Positions 15,065 through 23,638 of a stretch of 64,000 bases of DNA are shown piece by piece. The notes under the pieces are model-generated. The model saw only the letters and a program-made list of their open reading frames with translations, searched no databases and had not been told where the DNA came from. Each line of letters opens with the position of its first letter. Within the stretch, counting starts at the first letter, position 1. Where the stretch lies: contig NZ_JAMXFC010000032.1 in assembly GCF_025370755.1 (NCBI RefSeq), positions 1 through 64,000 on the forward strand, given 5' to 3'. Source of the stretch: Laspinema sp. D2d. GTDB lineage: Bacteria > Cyanobacteriota > Cyanobacteriia > Cyanobacteriales > Laspinemataceae. Position numbers and translations under genes: made by a program.

Positions 15065-15952
15065 ATGTTAGACGGATTAATTGAACCCCTCCAATATAGT
15101 TTTATGCAGCGATCGCTCATCGTAGCGATTTTAGTGGGCTTGATTTGTGCCGTGGTTGGCAGTTATTTAATGGTTCAGCGTCTGGCTTTATTAGGAGATG
15201 CGATCGGGCATTCGGTTCTTCCCGGATTGGCTGTCGCCTATACGATTGGGGCCAATATTTTTGTGGGGGCCTTTATTGCCGGGGTTCTGAGTACCGTGGT
15301 AATTGCCTGGATTAGAACGCGATCGCCCATTAAAGAAGATGCCGCAATGGGAATCGTTTTATCCTCCTTTTTTGCCCTCGGAATTACCTTAATTACCCTC
15401 ATTCAAAAAGACGAAAAAATTGACCTCAATCATTTTTTATTCGGCAACATTCTTTCGGTTACCCTAGAAGATGTAACAACCACCGCCCTGATTGCCCTGT
15501 TAACCCTCGCGGTAGTTTTTTTACTGTACAAAGAACTCTTGTTTTACACCTTTGACCCCTTGGGCGCTCAAGCTGCCGGACTGCCCGTGAATTTGCTCAA
15601 TTTTGGGTTAATGGTTTTGATTGCCCTAACCGTCGTTGCCAGTATGAAAGCGGTGGGGGTGGTGCTCGTTTTATCCCTGCTGATTGCCCCGGGTGCCACC
15701 GCCTATTTATTGGTTCCTCGCCTCCATCAGGTGATGATTGTTGGGGCGTTGATTGGCATTGTTTCCAGTGTCTCAGGAATGTATTTGAGTTTTTATCAAA
15801 ATATCCCCTCGGGTCCAGCGATTGTATTAGTAGTTTCAGGCTTTTTCCTGTTAGCTTTGCTCTTGAGTCCGAGTCATGGAATCCTGACTCATCCTCGGGC
15901 CAAAGGGGAGACTTCCCCCTTTTGGCAAGAAATCAAAGGGTTATTTCGCTAG
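15065..15952 (+). CDS. mntB: manganese ABC transporter permease
   Basis: A 295-residue permease of the ABC-3 family, with about eight or nine membrane segments. The N-terminus (MLDGLIEPLQYSFMQRSLIV) is typical of MntB/ZnuB proteins, followed by GDAIGHSVLPGLAVAY (about residues 46-61), the conserved substrate-path helix. A later VLVLSLLIAPGATAYLLV (about 199-216) is the family signature. It forms the membrane channel with MntA and receives metal from MntC. It ends with a basic tail. Confidence 0.9.
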   Translation: MLDGLIEPLQYSFMQRSLIVAILVGLICAVVGSYLMVQRLALLGDAIGHSVLPGLAVAYTIGANIFVGAFIAGVLSTVVIAWIRTRSPIKEDAAMGIVLSSFFALGITLITLIQKDEKIDLNHFLFGNILSVTLEDVTTTALIALLTLAVVFLLYKELLFYTFDPLGAQAAGLPVNLLNFGLMVLIALTVVASMKAVGVVLVLSLLIAPGATAYLLVPRLHQVMIVGALIGIVSSVSGMYLSFYQNIPSGPAIVLVVSGFFLLALLLSPSHGILTHPRAKGETSPFWQEIKGLFR

Positions 15953-16098
15953 GGCCAACTCTCCAGATTTTAGGTTATACCCAAGGTAAAAAACCCTTTC
16001 TTCTCTATTCTTTATAGCCCGCGTAGGAGAGGCTCTGTTCGTATAGCCCCCGGTTTGACGCTGCGGGTTATTATCGAGTCAAAGTAGACGATTTTGGG

Positions 16099-16686
16099 TT
16101 AGGGTTCTAAGTCTTGTAAAATCTGATTAATTTGTTGAACGGCTTGAAAATTATTGCGGATTTGGTATAAATCTCGGGCGGTTTTCAAGGTAGCAAGGGC
16201 TTCAGAAAATTGATTTTGATTTAAGAAGGCAATCGCTAAATTAAAATGGCTATCGGGTTCGTTGGGATAGCGGGCGATCGCCTCTCTCAAAACGTTAGTC
16301 GCTTCGGAGATTCTCCCCAAGGAACCCAAGGCACTGCCCAGGTTATTATAGTATTCCACATTGCCAGCATTCAGGGTAAGCGCTTGCTCAAAAGCACTCA
16401 CCGCTGCTGAGAAATTGCCCATTTGGGCATAAGCAATTCCCAAGTTATTGTAGGCCGTATCATAAGCGGGATACAAGGCGATCGCTTGTTCAAAAGCTGT
16501 CACTGCTTCGATGAATTTTCCCTGAGTCGCTAAATCATATCCCTCGTTATTGTAAGCTTCTGCCTGTTCTAAAGCTTCTAAGGAATTACTTTGACTCACA
16601 GGAGGCAGGGTGGCATGAGAGACCCTGGGTATCGCGGTGACAAGGACTACACTAGCGAGTCCACAGGCGAGGAAATGTCGAATCAT
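16099..16686 (-). CDS. exported TPR protein
   Basis: A 195-residue protein with a signal peptide (MIRHFLACGLASVVLVTAIPRVSHA, cleaved near residue 25). About four tetratricopeptide repeats follow, for instance AEAYNNEGYDLATQGKFIEA, then NNLGIAYAQMGNFSAAVSAF and NNLGSALGSLGRISEA, each ~34 residues. TPR arrays mediate protein binding; the partner is not indicated here. It is single and convergent with mntB. It is exported, so it should act in the periplasm or thylakoid lumen. Confidence 0.8.
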   Translation of the reverse strand: MIRHFLACGLASVVLVTAIPRVSHATLPPVSQSNSLEALEQAEAYNNEGYDLATQGKFIEAVTAFEQAIALYPAYDTAYNNLGIAYAQMGNFSAAVSAFEQALTLNAGNVEYYNNLGSALGSLGRISEATNVLREAIARYPNEPDSHFNLAIAFLNQNQFSEALATLKTARDLYQIRNNFQAVQQINQILQDLEP

Positions 16687-16882
16687 GATTGATTAATTTT
16701 TTCTAATCTTGTGTAGATGATGACCGGACCTGCACTGAGAATTTCAGGGAGTGCCTAGTCTGATGGCTAAATCAAGCCTTTCTCTAATTTCTTCACCGGG
16801 GAGAGCTACCATTGCGGGGACAAATTGCGGTAACATTACAAAAGTTAACATTTTGCAAAGAAAATACCCAGGACAAGGGATT

Positions 16883-17335
16883 ATGAGCGTACAAATTGGA
16901 GATACCGCCCCGGATTTTAGTTTGCCATCCCAAACCGGCGAACCCGTTAAACTCAGCGATTTTCGAGGGAAATCTAGTGTGGTGCTCTATTTTTATCCAA
17001 AAGATGATACTCCCGGATGCACAAAGGAATCTTGCGCCTTTCGCGATAGTTATGAACAGTTCAAACAAGCGGGGGCCGAGGTGATCGGGGTCAGCAGCGA
17101 TTCGGCGGATTCTCACCAAAAATTCGCCAGTAAGTACAGTCTGCCCTTTACTCTGTTAAGCGATCGCGATAAAGCCCTTCGCAAGCTTTATGGGGTCCCT
17201 TCAACTCTGGGACTCCTCCCCGGGCGCGTCACTTATGTAATTGATAAACAGGGCGTTGTCCGCCATATCTTCAATTCCATGATGAATTTTGAGGGTCATG
17301 TAGAAGAGTCTCTCAAAACTCTAAAAGAAATCTAA
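16883..17335 (+). CDS. prxQ: thioredoxin-dependent peroxiredoxin PrxQ/Bcp
   Basis: A 150-residue peroxiredoxin of the BCP/PrxQ group. It reads MSVQIGDTAPDFSLPSQTGE at the start, then FYPKDDTPGCTKESCAFRD with peroxidatic Cys46 and resolving Cys51, spaced five residues apart as in PrxQ. It reduces hydroperoxides with electrons from thioredoxin. The ATG at 16883 is chosen because it gives the family length and has GGACAAGGGA before it; an in-frame upstream extension of 44 codons is not conserved-looking. Confidence 0.92.
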   Translation: MSVQIGDTAPDFSLPSQTGEPVKLSDFRGKSSVVLYFYPKDDTPGCTKESCAFRDSYEQFKQAGAEVIGVSSDSADSHQKFASKYSLPFTLLSDRDKALRKLYGVPSTLGLLPGRVTYVIDKQGVVRHIFNSMMNFEGHVEESLKTLKEI

Positions 17336-17932
17336 ACCGATTCACTCCTATTTGACTCAATAGACCTCTTGCAAAAATCCGGATTGATCCCCCCAAACCC
17401 CTTGATTATCCCCCTCCCGTCCCCCTTAAGAAGGGGGAAGCCAGAGGAATAAATGTTTATTTGCTGGGGGGCTTTAAAGAAGTTTGCAAGAAGTCTAATT
17501 TTGAGGAGTTCACCCTGAATAAAGGGAACGTTTGGAAATTCTAAAATACCGCGTTTAGGGTAGGGGCGAGAACGTGAATCGCCCCTATTATTTAGGGTTT
17601 AAAATTCAAGAGTGCGGAAGTTTTAAGCAGCAATTTACGTTAGGCTACTATTTCGGATTGATGATAGCACAAAATACAACCAAATTACTTATTCTAAAGA
17701 GGTATTTTTTTTTAAAATTCCCTAAAAATTATTATGCCTAACTGCTGAGGGGACTAGCTATCTCCTTTGGAAATGTCCGACTCGCGAGAGAGGGCAACCG
17801 GGCTAGGGACGTGAAAAAATAGAGTTATTCCGGACCGTTCTTTCTTCCGCCAGAGAATTGAAATGAGTGAGTCCAGATTGCGACTCTCTTCCATCCCCGG
17901 TGATTACCCCAGGAGACCTTCTGAAGATTACC
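17336..17932. other. intergenic region with repeat
   Basis: No gene is seen in this 597-base gap except a doubtful in-frame extension upstream of the SGNH hydrolase start. It includes the dispersed repeat at 17359-17439 and AT-rich sequence around 17640-17740 that may hold a promoter. Confidence 0.5.
17359..17439. repeat. dispersed palindromic repeat, copy 2 (long form)
   Basis: It reads AATAGACCTCTTGCAAAAATC, then GATTGATCCCCCCAAACCCC, then a C/G hairpin. The first part is the reverse complement of the flank of the copy at 21161-21218 (ACAAGAGGTCTATT), so the repeat unit is longer than its palindrome. Confidence 0.7.
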
Positions 17933-18901
17933 ATGCGACAACGGATTTTAGCGAGTGCAGCCGTCCTTTTTTCGTTTCTAATTCCCGATCCTGTTATGGC
18001 AGCTAACTTTACCGAGATATATGTTTTTGGTGACAGTCTCTCCGATACGGGACAATTGTTTCAACGGTCCCAAGCTCAAATTCCTCCGAGTTCCTTGTAC
18101 TTTCAGGGGCGTTTTTCTAATGGCCCGGTGTGGGTAGAATATCTGGCAGAACAGTTAAATATTCCGTTTAATCCGGATACAAATTTTGCATCAGGGGGGG
18201 CGATAACGGGGGAAATGAATCGCAATGAAACCCCGTCCCGAGGACTGTTGGATCAGGTGAATCGCTTCCAACAAACCCAAGATTCAGCAGACCCAAAAGC
18301 CCTTTATATTGTCTGGGCAGGACCGAACGATTACCTGGGGAATCAGGAAAGAAATCCCACTCAACCTGTGTCCAATGTTTCGGAGGCGATCGCCACCCTG
18401 GCGGCAATGGGCGCTCAAAATTTCCTAGTGCCGAATCTGCCGGATTTAGGGAATTTACCGGCAACTAGAAATCGGCAAAGTTCAGTGCAGTTAAATGAAT
18501 TAATTCGCCTGCATAATCAGGGATTAGCCCAATCTCTGCAACAGTTAAGCCTCCGCCTGGGTTCGGAGGTAGAAATCATTCCTTTGAATGTCAATGAAAT
18601 TTATAATCGGGTGTTGGAAAATCCGGCGGATTTTGGCTTTGAAAATGTCACCGAACCTTGTCTAAATCAACAAAGGGGGATGATTTGTAAAAATCCCCAA
18701 GATTATCTATTTTGGGATGATATTCATCCGACGACTTTTGCCCATGAAAAACTGGGAGTCTACGCTTTTCAGTTATTAGAAAATAGCGAAGCGGCGATCG
18801 ATTCTGATGTGAGTTCGGGCAAGGAAAGACTGACAGTCCCTCCGAGGGGGACTCAGAAACGGATTAAATCGCGGATGCCTGTTCAAATGGGTTCAAATTA
18901 A
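17933..18901 (+). CDS. exported SGNH/GDSL hydrolase (esterase/lipase)
   Basis: A 322-residue SGNH hydrolase with a signal peptide (MRQRILASAAVLFSFLIPDPVMA). Block I is FGDSLSDTG with catalytic Ser35, a Gly block follows (RFSNGPVWVEYLA), the Asn block is GPNDY (near residue 138), and block V is DDIHPTTFAHE with the catalytic Asp/His. The family hydrolyses lipids or esters in the periplasm or outside the cell. The ATG at 17933 is chosen because it begins the signal peptide directly; the frame opens 22 codons upstream but adds a non-signal stretch. Confidence 0.88.
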   Translation: MRQRILASAAVLFSFLIPDPVMAANFTEIYVFGDSLSDTGQLFQRSQAQIPPSSLYFQGRFSNGPVWVEYLAEQLNIPFNPDTNFASGGAITGEMNRNETPSRGLLDQVNRFQQTQDSADPKALYIVWAGPNDYLGNQERNPTQPVSNVSEAIATLAAMGAQNFLVPNLPDLGNLPATRNRQSSVQLNELIRLHNQGLAQSLQQLSLRLGSEVEIIPLNVNEIYNRVLENPADFGFENVTEPCLNQQRGMICKNPQDYLFWDDIHPTTFAHEKLGVYAFQLLENSEAAIDSDVSSGKERLTVPPRGTQKRIKSRMPVQMGSN

Positions 18902-18933
18902 GGGCAGTCCAAAAAATGTAATCTTTTAGGAGA

Positions 18934-18964
18934 GATCCCCCCAACCCCCCTTAAAAAGGGGGGC
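18934..18964. repeat. dispersed palindromic repeat, copy 3
   Basis: GATCCCCCCAACCCCCCTTA followed by AAAAGGGGGG. It lies 33 bases downstream of the SGNH hydrolase stop and could act as a hairpin in the transcript. Confidence 0.7.
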
Positions 18965-19088
18965 TAATTCTGCAAAACCTTAAAACCTTGAATGCAGAAC
19001 TTTGTTTGAGGGATAAGGACCTGGTTCGTAAGGATAATAAACCAGATTGCTGTCATACAAAATCCGATTGTCAACCGACGTCATGGCG

Positions 19089-19886
19089 TTAAATTTCTCC
19101 GGCAGAATCTTGGTCTAAAAATAAGGTGGCGTGGGATTGCGATCGCAAAATTGTGGCCGGAATTTCTGGGGTGATGGGATGGGATAACATCTGCTGGACA
19201 ATTTGGGTTTTGCGCCGGGAAGGGGCGAGGCAGATGATGTTTTGGGCGGCACAAAGTTGGGGAATGGTGAGGGTAAAGGCATATTTTGGCACTGATTCTA
19301 GGGTGGGAAATTGTCCTTGATTCACTAATTGCTGATGGGTAGCGCGGGCTAATTTTACCAGTTTAATGGGGTAGGGGTCGTTAAAATCAGCAATTCCTGG
19401 TTCATTAAAAGCTAAATGACCATTTTCTCCCACGCCTAAGCAGCATAAATCAATGGGTTTTTCTAACAAAAGTTGGCTATAGCGATCGCATTCTTTCAGA
19501 GGTTCGATCGCATCTCCGTTGATGTAATGGAAGGCGGCAGGATGGACTTGATTTTCCACGCGATCGCGCAAGTAACTCCGAAAACTAGCCGGATGGGTGG
19601 CAGCAATTCCCAGGTATTCATCTAAATGAAAGAAGACAATTCGGGACCAATCCACCCGATTTAAGGCGATCGCCGCATCCAAAAATTGGATTTGGGAATT
19701 CCCCGTTGCCAGAAGTACCCTCGCCTCCCCCCGTTGGGCGATCGCTTTCTCTAAGATGTCACTGGCGGCAACCGCCGCATCCCATGCCATCTCAGCTTCG
19801 GTAGCAAACAGACGGACCGCCAAGGCATCCACCGAAAAAACTTTCAGGGGAGGGGTGACTTGGGAAGAATTCGATGGATGATCCAT
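19089..19886 (-). CDS. nagB: glucosamine-6-phosphate deaminase / 6-phosphogluconolactonase family
   Basis: A 265-residue sugar-phosphate isomerase of the NagB fold. Motifs are LLATGNSQIQFLDA (about residue 58), WSRIVFFHLDEYLGI (about 79-93, with the catalytic Asp), and CLGVGENGHLAFNEPG (about 149-164) with the His/Glu pair of GlcN6P deaminases rather than gluconolactonases. It would convert glucosamine 6-phosphate to fructose 6-phosphate and ammonia. It is 43 bases downstream of the aminotransferase gene on the same strand, probably one operon. Exact substrate remains an inference. Confidence 0.85.
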   Translation of the reverse strand: MDHPSNSSQVTPPLKVFSVDALAVRLFATEAEMAWDAAVAASDILEKAIAQRGEARVLLATGNSQIQFLDAAIALNRVDWSRIVFFHLDEYLGIAATHPASFRSYLRDRVENQVHPAAFHYINGDAIEPLKECDRYSQLLLEKPIDLCCLGVGENGHLAFNEPGIADFNDPYPIKLVKLARATHQQLVNQGQFPTLESVPKYAFTLTIPQLCAAQNIICLAPSRRKTQIVQQMLSHPITPEIPATILRSQSHATLFLDQDSAGEI

Positions 19887-19929
19887 AATTTTCGCGGGTA
19901 GGGGAGTTTTAAAGGAGACTCTCCTATTT

Positions 19930-21114
19930 TCACATACGGGAATGGGCAGTTTTGTACATTGTCTCTAATCCGCGAAATAATCGATTAATCCCTTTCACTG
20001 CGGTTTCGCGGTCCAATCCGGCGTAGGAAACCCGTAGGGAACACCCGCTTTCAATCCCAAAGGTCGTACCAGGGATCGTGGCAATGCCGAATTTCTCAAT
20101 CAGTAGTTTAGCCGCTTCCATTGGGGAGAGTTTAGTTTCCAGTTTGACCAAGAAGTAAAAAGCCCCTTTGGCTTCGGGGACTGTACAAAATTCAGATAAT
20201 TCTGAGAAGTTTTTCAAACATAAGTCGCGCATTTCTGAAATCATGGGAAGATGTTCTAAGCAATAGTCTTTCCCAGCTTCTAATGCACCTAATGCCACAT
20301 ACTGAGATAGAATGGGGGGACAAATTAAGAGGGTATCTTGAATTTTTTTGACCGCTGTTAGGAGGGATTGAGGAATGACCATGTAGCCAATTCGCCATCC
20401 CGCAAATCCATAAGCTTTGGAGAGACTAAACAGAGAAATAGTGTGGGAATGGCTATTGGGAATAGAACCCGGTGAAAAATGGGTTGCGCCATCGTAGGTA
20501 AAATATTCATAAGCTTCATCACTGATATGATAAAGGCCGCGATCGCCACAGAGTTGATTGATTTGGCGTAAGGCGGCTTCTGAATAAACAACCCCGGTGG
20601 GATTATTGGGAGAAATGGTAACAATTGCACGGGTTTTATCCGTAATGGCGGCAGCGATCGCCTCGGGACAAAGTTGATAGTTTTCATCCGTTGCCACACA
20701 AACGGCCTGACATCCAGCAATCGCGATCGCCATTTCATGATTGAAATAATAAGGAGTTTGAATAATAATTTCATCCCCCGGGGAAGTAATCGCTAGAATG
20801 GCATTCATAAACGCCATATTTCCCCCAGCCGTCACAACAATTTTACTATCCTCGTTGATGGGAATACCATTTTCCGATCGCAGTTTGGTGGCGATCGCGG
20901 TTTGTAATGCCGGAATCCCTTCTACGGCTTGATACTTATGATTATTCGCATCCGCCAAACATTCCGAAATGCGTTCAAATGCCCCAGGCGGTGGGGGATA
21001 ATATACCACCCCTTGTCCTAAAGAAAGCGTACCGGGATAAGCGCGAATCAGTTCCCCAATCTGTGGAATAATTGGCGATTGCACTCCCTCCATCCGAGAA
21101 AGTATCGGGTCCAT
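19930..21114 (-). CDS. PLP-dependent class I/II aminotransferase
   Basis: The protein is an aspartate-aminotransferase-fold enzyme. It has VTAGGNMAFMNAIL (PLP phosphate contact), ISPNNPTGVVYS (the NPTG motif), ISDEAYEYFTYDG (Asp binding the PLP pyridine) and SLSKAYGFAGWRIGY with the PLP lysine at about residue 233. A C-terminal Arg (SLRVSYAG) binds the substrate carboxylate. The start at 21114 (MDPILSRMEGV) matches the usual beginning of this group; an in-frame ATG seven codons upstream is also possible. The amino acid substrate is unknown. Confidence 0.88.
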   Translation of the reverse strand: MDPILSRMEGVQSPIIPQIGELIRAYPGTLSLGQGVVYYPPPPGAFERISECLADANNHKYQAVEGIPALQTAIATKLRSENGIPINEDSKIVVTAGGNMAFMNAILAITSPGDEIIIQTPYYFNHEMAIAIAGCQAVCVATDENYQLCPEAIAAAITDKTRAIVTISPNNPTGVVYSEAALRQINQLCGDRGLYHISDEAYEYFTYDGATHFSPGSIPNSHSHTISLFSLSKAYGFAGWRIGYMVIPQSLLTAVKKIQDTLLICPPILSQYVALGALEAGKDYCLEHLPMISEMRDLCLKNFSELSEFCTVPEAKGAFYFLVKLETKLSPMEAAKLLIEKFGIATIPGTTFGIESGCSLRVSYAGLDRETAVKGINRLFRGLETMYKTAHSRM

Positions 21115-21160
21115 TCGTTTCATCCTCCATCTCATTACAATTCTTGCTAAATTCTAAAAA

Positions 21161-21218
21161 GCCCGCCTTAATAAGAGGGGTTGGGGGGATCGATCCAGAA
21201 TTTTACAAGAGGTCTATT
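21161..21218. repeat. dispersed palindromic repeat, copy 4 (long form)
   Basis: GCCCGCCTTAATAAGAGGGG then TTGGGGGGATCGATCCAGAA and TTTTACAAGAGGTCTATT. The last part is the reverse complement of the left flank at 17359, showing one repeat family in both orientations. Confidence 0.75.
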
Positions 21219-21261
21219 GTTTCCTAGCATACAAGAAATGGGGGATGAAAGAGGCGATCGG

Positions 21262-21837
21262 CTAACCCGCAGCCATTAAATGTTCCACTAAGATTTTGAC
21301 GCCTATTCCGATTAAAATCACGCCGCCTAGAATCGTCACTTGCTTTTCACAAAAGTGCCCCACGCGATTTCCGATATAGACCCCCGCAAAGGATAAAACA
21401 AAGGTGACAATCCCAATCACCACCGCTAACTCGACAATGGAAGTTTGTAACAAAGAAACGCTTAATCCCACCGCTAACGCATCAATACTCGTGGCAACGG
21501 CTAATCCTAATAAAATATATAAATTACGGGGATTTGCAGCTTTGGCTTCCTCTACTCCATCCTGTTCATAGATAGATTCATGAATCATTTTACCGCCGAT
21601 AAATGCCAGGAGTAAAAACGCAATCCAATGATCGATATTAGAAATTACCTCTCGGATCGCTAATCCAACTATCCAGCCGATTAAAGGCATGATTAACTGG
21701 AATCCTCCAAAAAATGTGGCAACTAAAGCTGCATCATACAGTTTGACTTTTTTCAAAGCCATGCCACTGCCGATCGCCACGGCAAAAGCATCCATTGCCA
21801 AGCCTAAAGATATCAAGAAAGTGGTGATAAAGCTCAC
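21262..21837 (-). CDS. mntP: MntP-family manganese efflux pump
   Basis: A 191-residue protein with six membrane helices and the two inverted MntP motifs: FLISLGLAMDAFAVAIGSGM at residues 7-26 and GLAVATSIDALAVGLSVSL near 112-130, both with the conserved DAFAV/DALAV Asp. It exports Mn(II). The binding-protein and permease genes for Mn import lie 5-8 kb away, so the region carries both sides of Mn balance. I looked for a yybP-ykoY riboswitch upstream and did not find the consensus. Confidence 0.92.
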   Translation of the reverse strand: MSFITTFLISLGLAMDAFAVAIGSGMALKKVKLYDAALVATFFGGFQLIMPLIGWIVGLAIREVISNIDHWIAFLLLAFIGGKMIHESIYEQDGVEEAKAANPRNLYILLGLAVATSIDALAVGLSVSLLQTSIVELAVVIGIVTFVLSFAGVYIGNRVGHFCEKQVTILGGVILIGIGVKILVEHLMAAG

Positions 21838-22169
21838 TATTTTGCTTAACCTCTATCTTTTACGGTAGTGATTTCAGCCTACCATAGTTAAGTGCATTTC
21901 ACAACTATCCCTATAATGAAACAAAAATGAAAAAAATCCGTGAATTTGGGACCAATTCCCTCAGTTTTCTCCCCAGAGTTTCCAGGAAATTTGGGAATAT
22001 TTTTCATTATTTAATCATTTTTGTAATATTCAGAACCTCGGAGATAGAGGCGAGGTCACTCCAAGGTGCATTCTAGTAGGCGTTGAGTACCGGGTTGACC
22101 CAATTCTTTCTCAGAGTCCTACCTCCCGTTGTAAAATTGGTAATCCCTTGACAAACATCAGAGTAGCCT
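21838..22169. other. divergent intergenic region
   Basis: 332 bases between mntP (minus) and the cytochrome b561-like gene (plus). AT-rich; TTTTACGGTAGTGATTTCAGCC..., TACCATAGTTAAG near 21860-21893 may hold the mntP promoter. No gene or clear riboswitch is seen. Confidence 0.5.
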
Positions 22170-22772
22170 ATGCGTTCCATTCCTTATCAACCCTTGATGC
22201 TGCGATTATTGCATGGTCTTAATGCCCTTTTAGTCCTGGCAGCTTTCATGAGTGGGTTTTTGGTTTATGATAGCTGGGATGGCCGATGGGGTGGCCTAGA
22301 CCTTACCAAAGCAAACCGCAATCTGATTGATATTCATGGCACATTTGGCTTTTTATTATTCTTTATTTTGATTGGCTTTGCCATTTATAGTGTCCGATTT
22401 GGAAAACACCGCTTAGTTGCCAAAAATTCTTTGTCGAAACTCCGCAATGTCGGTAAACCCAGTTGGTGGTATGCCTTACATCGGATTGCTAATACGGTCA
22501 TGTTAGCCGCAGCGGGATTATCAGTAATTACGGGGAAGTTTCAGGATGAAAACTGGCTACCCCAGGGACAGATGAATCAACCCGCATATTTTCTCCATTT
22601 GACCGCCTGGGTTTTGATAGGATTAGCCCTCACCTTCCACCTGTTGTTAACGGCGAAAGTGGGAGGAATTCCCCTGTGGCAATCCATGATCCAAACAGAC
22701 TATCGATCGCCAGAAAGTCCTAAGCTATGGCCCCAAAAAATCAAAAATTGGTTCCGTCATCCCCGCTGGTAG
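22170..22772 (+). CDS. cytochrome b561/b6-like membrane protein
   Basis: A 200-residue protein with four membrane helices. Candidate heme-ligand His residues lie in MLRLLHGLNALLV (helix 1), IDIHGTFGFLLFF (helix 2), WYALHRIANTVMLAA (helix 3) and FLHLTAWVLIGLALTFHLLL (helix 4), the layout of di-heme cytochrome b561-like proteins. It would carry electrons across the membrane. A DUF981 gene follows 147 bases downstream, then copper-related genes on the other strand. The partner electron donor is unknown. Confidence 0.8.
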   Translation: MRSIPYQPLMLRLLHGLNALLVLAAFMSGFLVYDSWDGRWGGLDLTKANRNLIDIHGTFGFLLFFILIGFAIYSVRFGKHRLVAKNSLSKLRNVGKPSWWYALHRIANTVMLAAAGLSVITGKFQDENWLPQGQMNQPAYFLHLTAWVLIGLALTFHLLLTAKVGGIPLWQSMIQTDYRSPESPKLWPQKIKNWFRHPRW

Positions 22773-22919
22773 CAACAGTCCGTTCCCCTCAAAAATCAAT
22801 TTCTCATCATGGGAATCTCAGGTTTTCTGCTGATTTTGAACCTTCCCTGACCCCGATTTTCCCATAGTAGGGTACAATCAAATCTTGCCACTCTAAATAG
22901 AAATCAGAGAGGGTCAGTC

Positions 22920-23489
22920 ATGATTAATTACATTAGTTTAATGCTCATTAATTTAGTTGCCGGTCATTTTTTGCTGGCTTACTATATTTATGAGGGATTA
23001 GATAATATCCGACAAAAACGTTGGATTCCTGGCTTTGGAATGACAGGTGCAGTTGCCTTAGTGACGGGGTTACACATGATTTGGACTTGGCCGATTCCAG
23101 GGAGTTTTAATATAGCCTTTGGCGAAATGTCCGTCTTGTTTGGGATTGTCTTTATGGGCGCAGCAGTCGCCCTAGCTGCGGATTGGGATTTGATTACGGT
23201 TACTATTTACGCCTTTTTTGCCGGGTTAGCCGCGATTGTTGTGGGGGTGCAAATCATTAATTTAAACCTGACTAAGCGGCCTTGGATGTCCGGAATTGGC
23301 TTTATTATTTCTGGATTAGGCGGTGTTTTAGCCACTCCCTCTCTCTATCTGAGAAATAATCCAACTCTCCGAACAGTTGGGGCTGTTACCATTACCATCG
23401 CAGGTCTGATTTGGGCAATTACCGGCTATCTTTCCTATTGGGGACATCTAGCAGGCTATATTGATTGGGTTCCGCCTACTATGAGATAA
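22920..23489 (+). CDS. DUF981-family membrane protein
   Basis: A 189-residue protein with about six membrane segments. INLVAGHFLLAYYIYEGL at the N-terminus and GLHMIWTWPIPGSFNIAFGE near residue 50 match the DUF981 pattern, where WP.PG..N..FGE is conserved. The family occurs in bacteria and archaea and its function is unknown. The His in AGHF and the His in LHMIW could bind metal or heme, an inference only. It sits beside a b561-type cytochrome and metal-related genes. Confidence 0.8.
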   Translation: MINYISLMLINLVAGHFLLAYYIYEGLDNIRQKRWIPGFGMTGAVALVTGLHMIWTWPIPGSFNIAFGEMSVLFGIVFMGAAVALAADWDLITVTIYAFFAGLAAIVVGVQIINLNLTKRPWMSGIGFIISGLGGVLATPSLYLRNNPTLRTVGAVTITIAGLIWAITGYLSYWGHLAGYIDWVPPTMR

Positions 23490-23520
23490 AAAATCAGGGA
23501 CAAGGGATTACCTTGTCCCC
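23488..23520 (-). terminator. terminator of the His-rich lipoprotein gene
   Basis: On the minus strand GGGACAAGG-TAATC-CCTTGTCCC is followed by TGATTTTTTATC. It lies about 120 bases past the stop at 23639 and overlaps the end of the convergent DUF981 gene. Confidence 0.7.
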
Positions 23521-23584
23521 AATTACACCTCTTGGAGAATTTTCAAAAACACCCCTAAACGAAGCACTAAAGCGCTTCCCAAAA

Positions 23585-23630
23585 GCCCCCCTTAGAAAGG
23601 GGGGTTGGGGGTATCAATCCAGAATTTTGC
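23585..23630. repeat. dispersed palindromic repeat, copy 5
   Basis: GCCCCCCTTAGAAAGGGGGG, then TTGGGGGTATCAATCCAGAA and TTTTGC. Same family and order as the copy at 21161. It lies between convergent genes. Confidence 0.75.
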
Positions 23631-23638
23631 TTTCCTCT

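Noticed and set aside
21838-22169. yybP-ykoY manganese riboswitch before mntP
   Set aside because: I looked for the conserved loop sequences upstream of mntP and did not find them.
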